Assembly: GCF_902833055.1 (NCBI RefSeq)
Contig: NZ_CADFEJ010000002.1
Coordinates: 434,001-498,000, forward strand
Length of the DNA stretch: 64,000 nucleotides
DNA from: Burkholderia territorii
GTDB taxonomy: Bacteria; Pseudomonadota; Gammaproteobacteria; Burkholderiales; Burkholderiaceae
Direction of reading: 5' to 3'
Below the pieces are notes generated by a model. It saw only the letters and a program-made list of their open reading frames with translations, did no database searches and was not told the DNA's origin. Within the stretch, counting starts at the first letter, position 1. Each line of letters starts with the position of its first letter. Both the position numbers and the translations under genes were made by a program. Positions 61,695-64,000 of the stretch are shown here, one piece after another.

Positions 61695-63177
61695 TCCGCG
61701 AGCCGTTCCGGTACACGTCCCACTGCATGTTCGCGGCCATCGGCGACACCTGATCGCCGCGCCACGGGTTGTTCGCATACGTGTAGGTCTGCGCCTGCGG
61801 CGTCGGCACGAACACGTTCTTCAGGTTCATGATCGACGCGAACGGAATCACGATTTCCGCATGCGTGAAGCGCAGCTTCGCGGCACGCGTGAGGTCGCCG
61901 CGCGCGATCGCGTCGACCTCGCTGAAGAAGTCGTCCTGCAGCACCTTCGCCATCCGGTACGTGACCGGATTCGCTTCCTGGATGCCGGGGCCTTTCTGGT
62001 AATAGTCCTCCGCATCTTGCAGATAGGCGAGCGTTTGCGCCTGCTCCGCGCCGATGTATTTCTCCATCGTGACGCCGCCCGTCTCGGCCGTCATCGCGGG
62101 CGCGACCTGCAGCAGGTTGTACAGCACGTTCACCGCATCGACGGCCGACGCGATCTTCGTCTTGCCGTCGCCCTTCAGCGTATTGGTGAACTTGCCGTCC
62201 GGCGACGTGAACGCGAAGGTCCCCGTGTTCGCGAACGTATAGCCGTCCGTGCCGAGCTTCGCGATGAACGCTTGCGACACCAGCGCGGCCAGCACCGTTT
62301 GCGCGACATCCGCGACTTGCGGCGCGGCCTTGATCGTCTTCAGCTTGTCCGCGACTGCCGTATCGTTCGAATAGGCCTGGTAAGCCTGGCTGGCCTGGTA
62401 GGTCGCGTAATACGGATCGGCTGTATCGGTGACGAGATCGGTGGCCGGCTTCAGCGCATGGAAATACAGCAGGAAGCGGTTGGTGCCGGCGGGCTGCGCG
62501 ACCGGCGCGCTCGCCGGATAGCCGGACGGCGCGGCCGGCAGCGTGATCGCGGCGGCGAGTGCCGGCTGCGCGGCGACGAGCGCGGTCGAGAAGTAGGTCG
62601 AACTGTCGACCGCGCGGTCCTGCCCCGAGTTGACGACGACGATCTGCCGGCCACCCGACGCGAACAGTGCCGGCAACCGTTGCGCGAGCCGCGCGGCGAG
62701 TTGCTGATGTTCGCGGATGCCGGTTTGCGTGAGATTGCCGTAGCCGGGCGTCGAAATTCCCTGCACGCCGTAGCCGAGCAGCGCGTTGGCCTTCATCATC
62801 GTGTACGTGTCGGCCTTCAGCTGCGCGCCGAGCGCGGTCAGTGCGCCGTCGGCTTCGGCCTTCGCCAGCATCGCGTAGATCGCACCGTCGTATTTGAAGC
62901 CCGACAGTCCGCGCGAGCCGTGCCGCGCGACGAGTTCCGTATACACCGGCGTATAGCCGGCGGGCGGCGCTTCGTAGGTCGCCGCGTCCTGCTGCGGGCG
63001 ATAGGGCGTCTTCGTCTGGTAGTAGGTCGCGGGCGTCGGTGCCGGCGCGGGTGCCGGTTGCGTGCTGCCGTTGTCTGCCGACGCGGCAGGCACGGTCGAC
63101 GTTTCTTCCCCGCCGCATGCGGCGAGCAGCAGGCAGGCGAAGGCGACGGCGGTAGCGGTGCGGATAGGGCGTGTCAT
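61567..63177 (-). CDS. Histidine acid phosphatase, MINPP-like lipoprotein
   Basis: A 536-residue lipoprotein (signal with lipobox LLLAAC, Cys near 21, then a Pro/Ala-rich linker). The catalytic ARHGSRG motif is near residue 85. The C-terminal proton donor is HAE (RFTHAEIVIPF) rather than HD, as in multiple inositol polyphosphate phosphatases. It probably removes phosphate from phytate or other organic phosphates outside the inner membrane. Length is normal for MINPP-type enzymes. Confidence 0.88.
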   Translation of the reverse strand: MTRPIRTATAVAFACLLLAACGGEETSTVPAASADNGSTQPAPAPAPTPATYYQTKTPYRPQQDAATYEAPPAGYTPVYTELVARHGSRGLSGFKYDGAIYAMLAKAEADGALTALGAQLKADTYTMMKANALLGYGVQGISTPGYGNLTQTGIREHQQLAARLAQRLPALFASGGRQIVVVNSGQDRAVDSSTYFSTALVAAQPALAAAITLPAAPSGYPASAPVAQPAGTNRFLLYFHALKPATDLVTDTADPYYATYQASQAYQAYSNDTAVADKLKTIKAAPQVADVAQTVLAALVSQAFIAKLGTDGYTFANTGTFAFTSPDGKFTNTLKGDGKTKIASAVDAVNVLYNLLQVAPAMTAETGGVTMEKYIGAEQAQTLAYLQDAEDYYQKGPGIQEANPVTYRMAKVLQDDFFSEVDAIARGDLTRAAKLRFTHAEIVIPFASIMNLKNVFVPTPQAQTYTYANNPWRGDQVSPMAANMQWDVYRNGSRIIVKMLYNERETDFQASCDGAKIAAGSHFYDYAGLKRCYGYS

Positions 63178-63362
63178 CGTGGCTTGAAACGGATGGAACG
63201 AGGCGGCAAGCGCGTCGTTCCGTGTCCGGGCGGGATCGGTCGAGTCCGCAAGTGTTGCAAGCGACTTTGACAGCAGAATGTCAGGATTTGGTCGGGCAAT
63301 CGTCGGCGTGATGCCGGATCGCGACCGGCCGGCGCGAGCCGGCCCGCATGCAGGTGCTCAGG

Positions 63363-63797
63363 TCAGTGCAGGCCTGCCGATGCGATCGATCGCATCGTGT
63401 CGGTGATGCGCACGCAACGCGACAGCCCGAACGTCTCGGCTTCGCGGCGTTCCGGTTCGCTGCTCGCGACAGCCACCGCGCGCTCGGGCGGCACGCCCAG
63501 CGCCTGAAGCGCGACGTCGAACGGATGCTGATTTCCTACGGAGTCCTGCTGATGTGCGTCGGTCACGACGACCGAGAAGCGGTCGAGGTTCGCGCGGCCG
63601 AACTGGCCTTCGAACATGTCGCTGAGCCGGGCGGCAGGCAGCGTCGTGACGAGACCCAGTCGATATCCTTGCTCCGACGCGCTGTCGAGCCACTGGATGA
63701 TCGCATCGCGCTGGTTGCGCGATTCGTGCGAATCCGGTGTCGCTTCGATCTGCGCGAATGCGGCGTCGAGACGGGTGACGATGGCTTCGATGACCAC
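63363..63797 (-). CDS. HAD-like protein lacking the catalytic N-terminus
   Basis: A 144-residue protein. The C-terminal part (HPFDVALQALGVPPERAVAVASSEPERREAETFGL) resembles motif III/IV of haloacid-dehalogenase phosphatases, but there is no DxD nucleophile motif at the start and the acidic pair after VAVAS is reduced. It is therefore a pseudo-enzyme or a remnant. The GTG at 63797 has GGAGAGG upstream. Alternative: an unrelated Rossmann-like protein. Confidence 0.6.
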   Translation of the reverse strand: MVIEAIVTRLDAAFAQIEATPDSHESRNQRDAIIQWLDSASEQGYRLGLVTTLPAARLSDMFEGQFGRANLDRFSVVVTDAHQQDSVGNQHPFDVALQALGVPPERAVAVASSEPERREAETFGLSRCVRITDTMRSIASAGLH

Positions 63798-64000
63798 GGT
63801 GATTCCTCTCCTGAGACGTGACGATCCGTTCGCGGACGGGAATGCCGAACACCTTAGCGTCGATCCGGAATATGCGACCAATTAATATTTATATTCGACT
63901 CATACGATTCGACTAATGAATGATGCCGCGAGCCAATGCTGGCGCGGGAGGCGCGTGACACCGTGTTTTCCGGACGATTTGCATCGTATCGACGCGGTTC
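63798..64000. other. AT-rich upstream region at the window end
   Basis: AT-rich (AATTAATATTTATATTC near 63879-63895) with the direct repeat ATTCGACT at 63893-63900 and 63907-63914. It probably holds the promoter of the HAD-like gene. No gene is visible before the edge. Confidence 0.4.

Overview
The window looks like a chromosomal segment of a high-GC betaproteobacterium, most likely the genus Burkholderia (probably the cepacia complex). The reasons are the strong G/C bias at third codon positions, the protein repertoire (pobA-pca cluster with LysR genes, FNR-like regulator with a UspA partner, DNA polymerase II, chromate and cobalt/nickel resistance genes) and the close-packed gene style. No rRNA, tRNA or CRISPR array is visible. 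The species cannot be fixed from sequence alone.

Layout. 1-11.4 kb: a six-gene leftward operon (RND pump adaptor, pump and outer-membrane factor, then PqiA-PqiB-PqiC lipid-transport genes) bracketed by two paralogous TetR regulators, the first cut by the window edge. A 30-bp imperfect palindrome covering two divergent promoters controls it. 11.5-14.5 kb: aldo/keto reductase, arginine exporter ArgO and its divergent ArgP-type regulator. 14.5-19.8 kb: FNR-type regulator, universal stress protein, two small hypothetical proteins, serine acetyltransferase, then folM/folE overlapping by one base. 19.9-27.9 kb: LysR regulator, pobA, and pcaI-J-B-D-C-K, a complete set for turning 4-hydroxybenzoate-derived protocatechuate (ring cleavage excepted) into 3-oxoadipyl-CoA. 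A 52-bp palindrome lies between pobA and pcaI.

29.0-38.4 kb is an accessory island. It has visibly lower GC, insertion-sequence end remnants in the same orientation at both borders (29128-29182 and 37923-37977), a decayed tyrosine-recombinase fragment on the left and a decayed thiamine-diphosphate enzyme fragment on the right. Its cargo is a LysR regulator divergent from HMG-CoA-lyase-like, CaiB-type CoA-transferase, 4-hydroxyphenylpyruvate dioxygenase, MFS transporter and a swivel-domain-first aconitase-family enzyme. I propose, as inference only, that these genes catabolise 2-(4-hydroxybenzyl)malate (eucomic acid) or a close relative: uptake, hydroxyl-group isomerisation if needed, CoA activation, retro-Claisen cleavage to acetyl-CoA plus 4-hydroxyphenylpyruvate, then oxidation to homogentisate. 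This is the best candidate in the window for an undescribed system.

38.5-43.8 kb: metal resistance, with chrB-chrA divergent from dmeR-dmeF plus a small cysteine-rich protein and an MFS transporter. 44.1-48.6 kb: dctA, a secreted beta-propeller protein, an acetyltransferase and a 51-residue membrane protein. 48.8-54.4 kb: an operon with a separate phosphotransferase and acyl-CoA dehydrogenase, a split version of the ACAD10/ACAD11 layout, suggesting 4-hydroxyacyl-CoA catabolism. 54.5-60 kb: J-domain-like protein, polB and an EAL phosphodiesterase. 60-64 kb: a candidate small RNA, small secreted proteins, a TonB-like C-terminal-domain protein running into a convergent MINPP-like phosphatase, and a HAD-like protein without its nucleophile.
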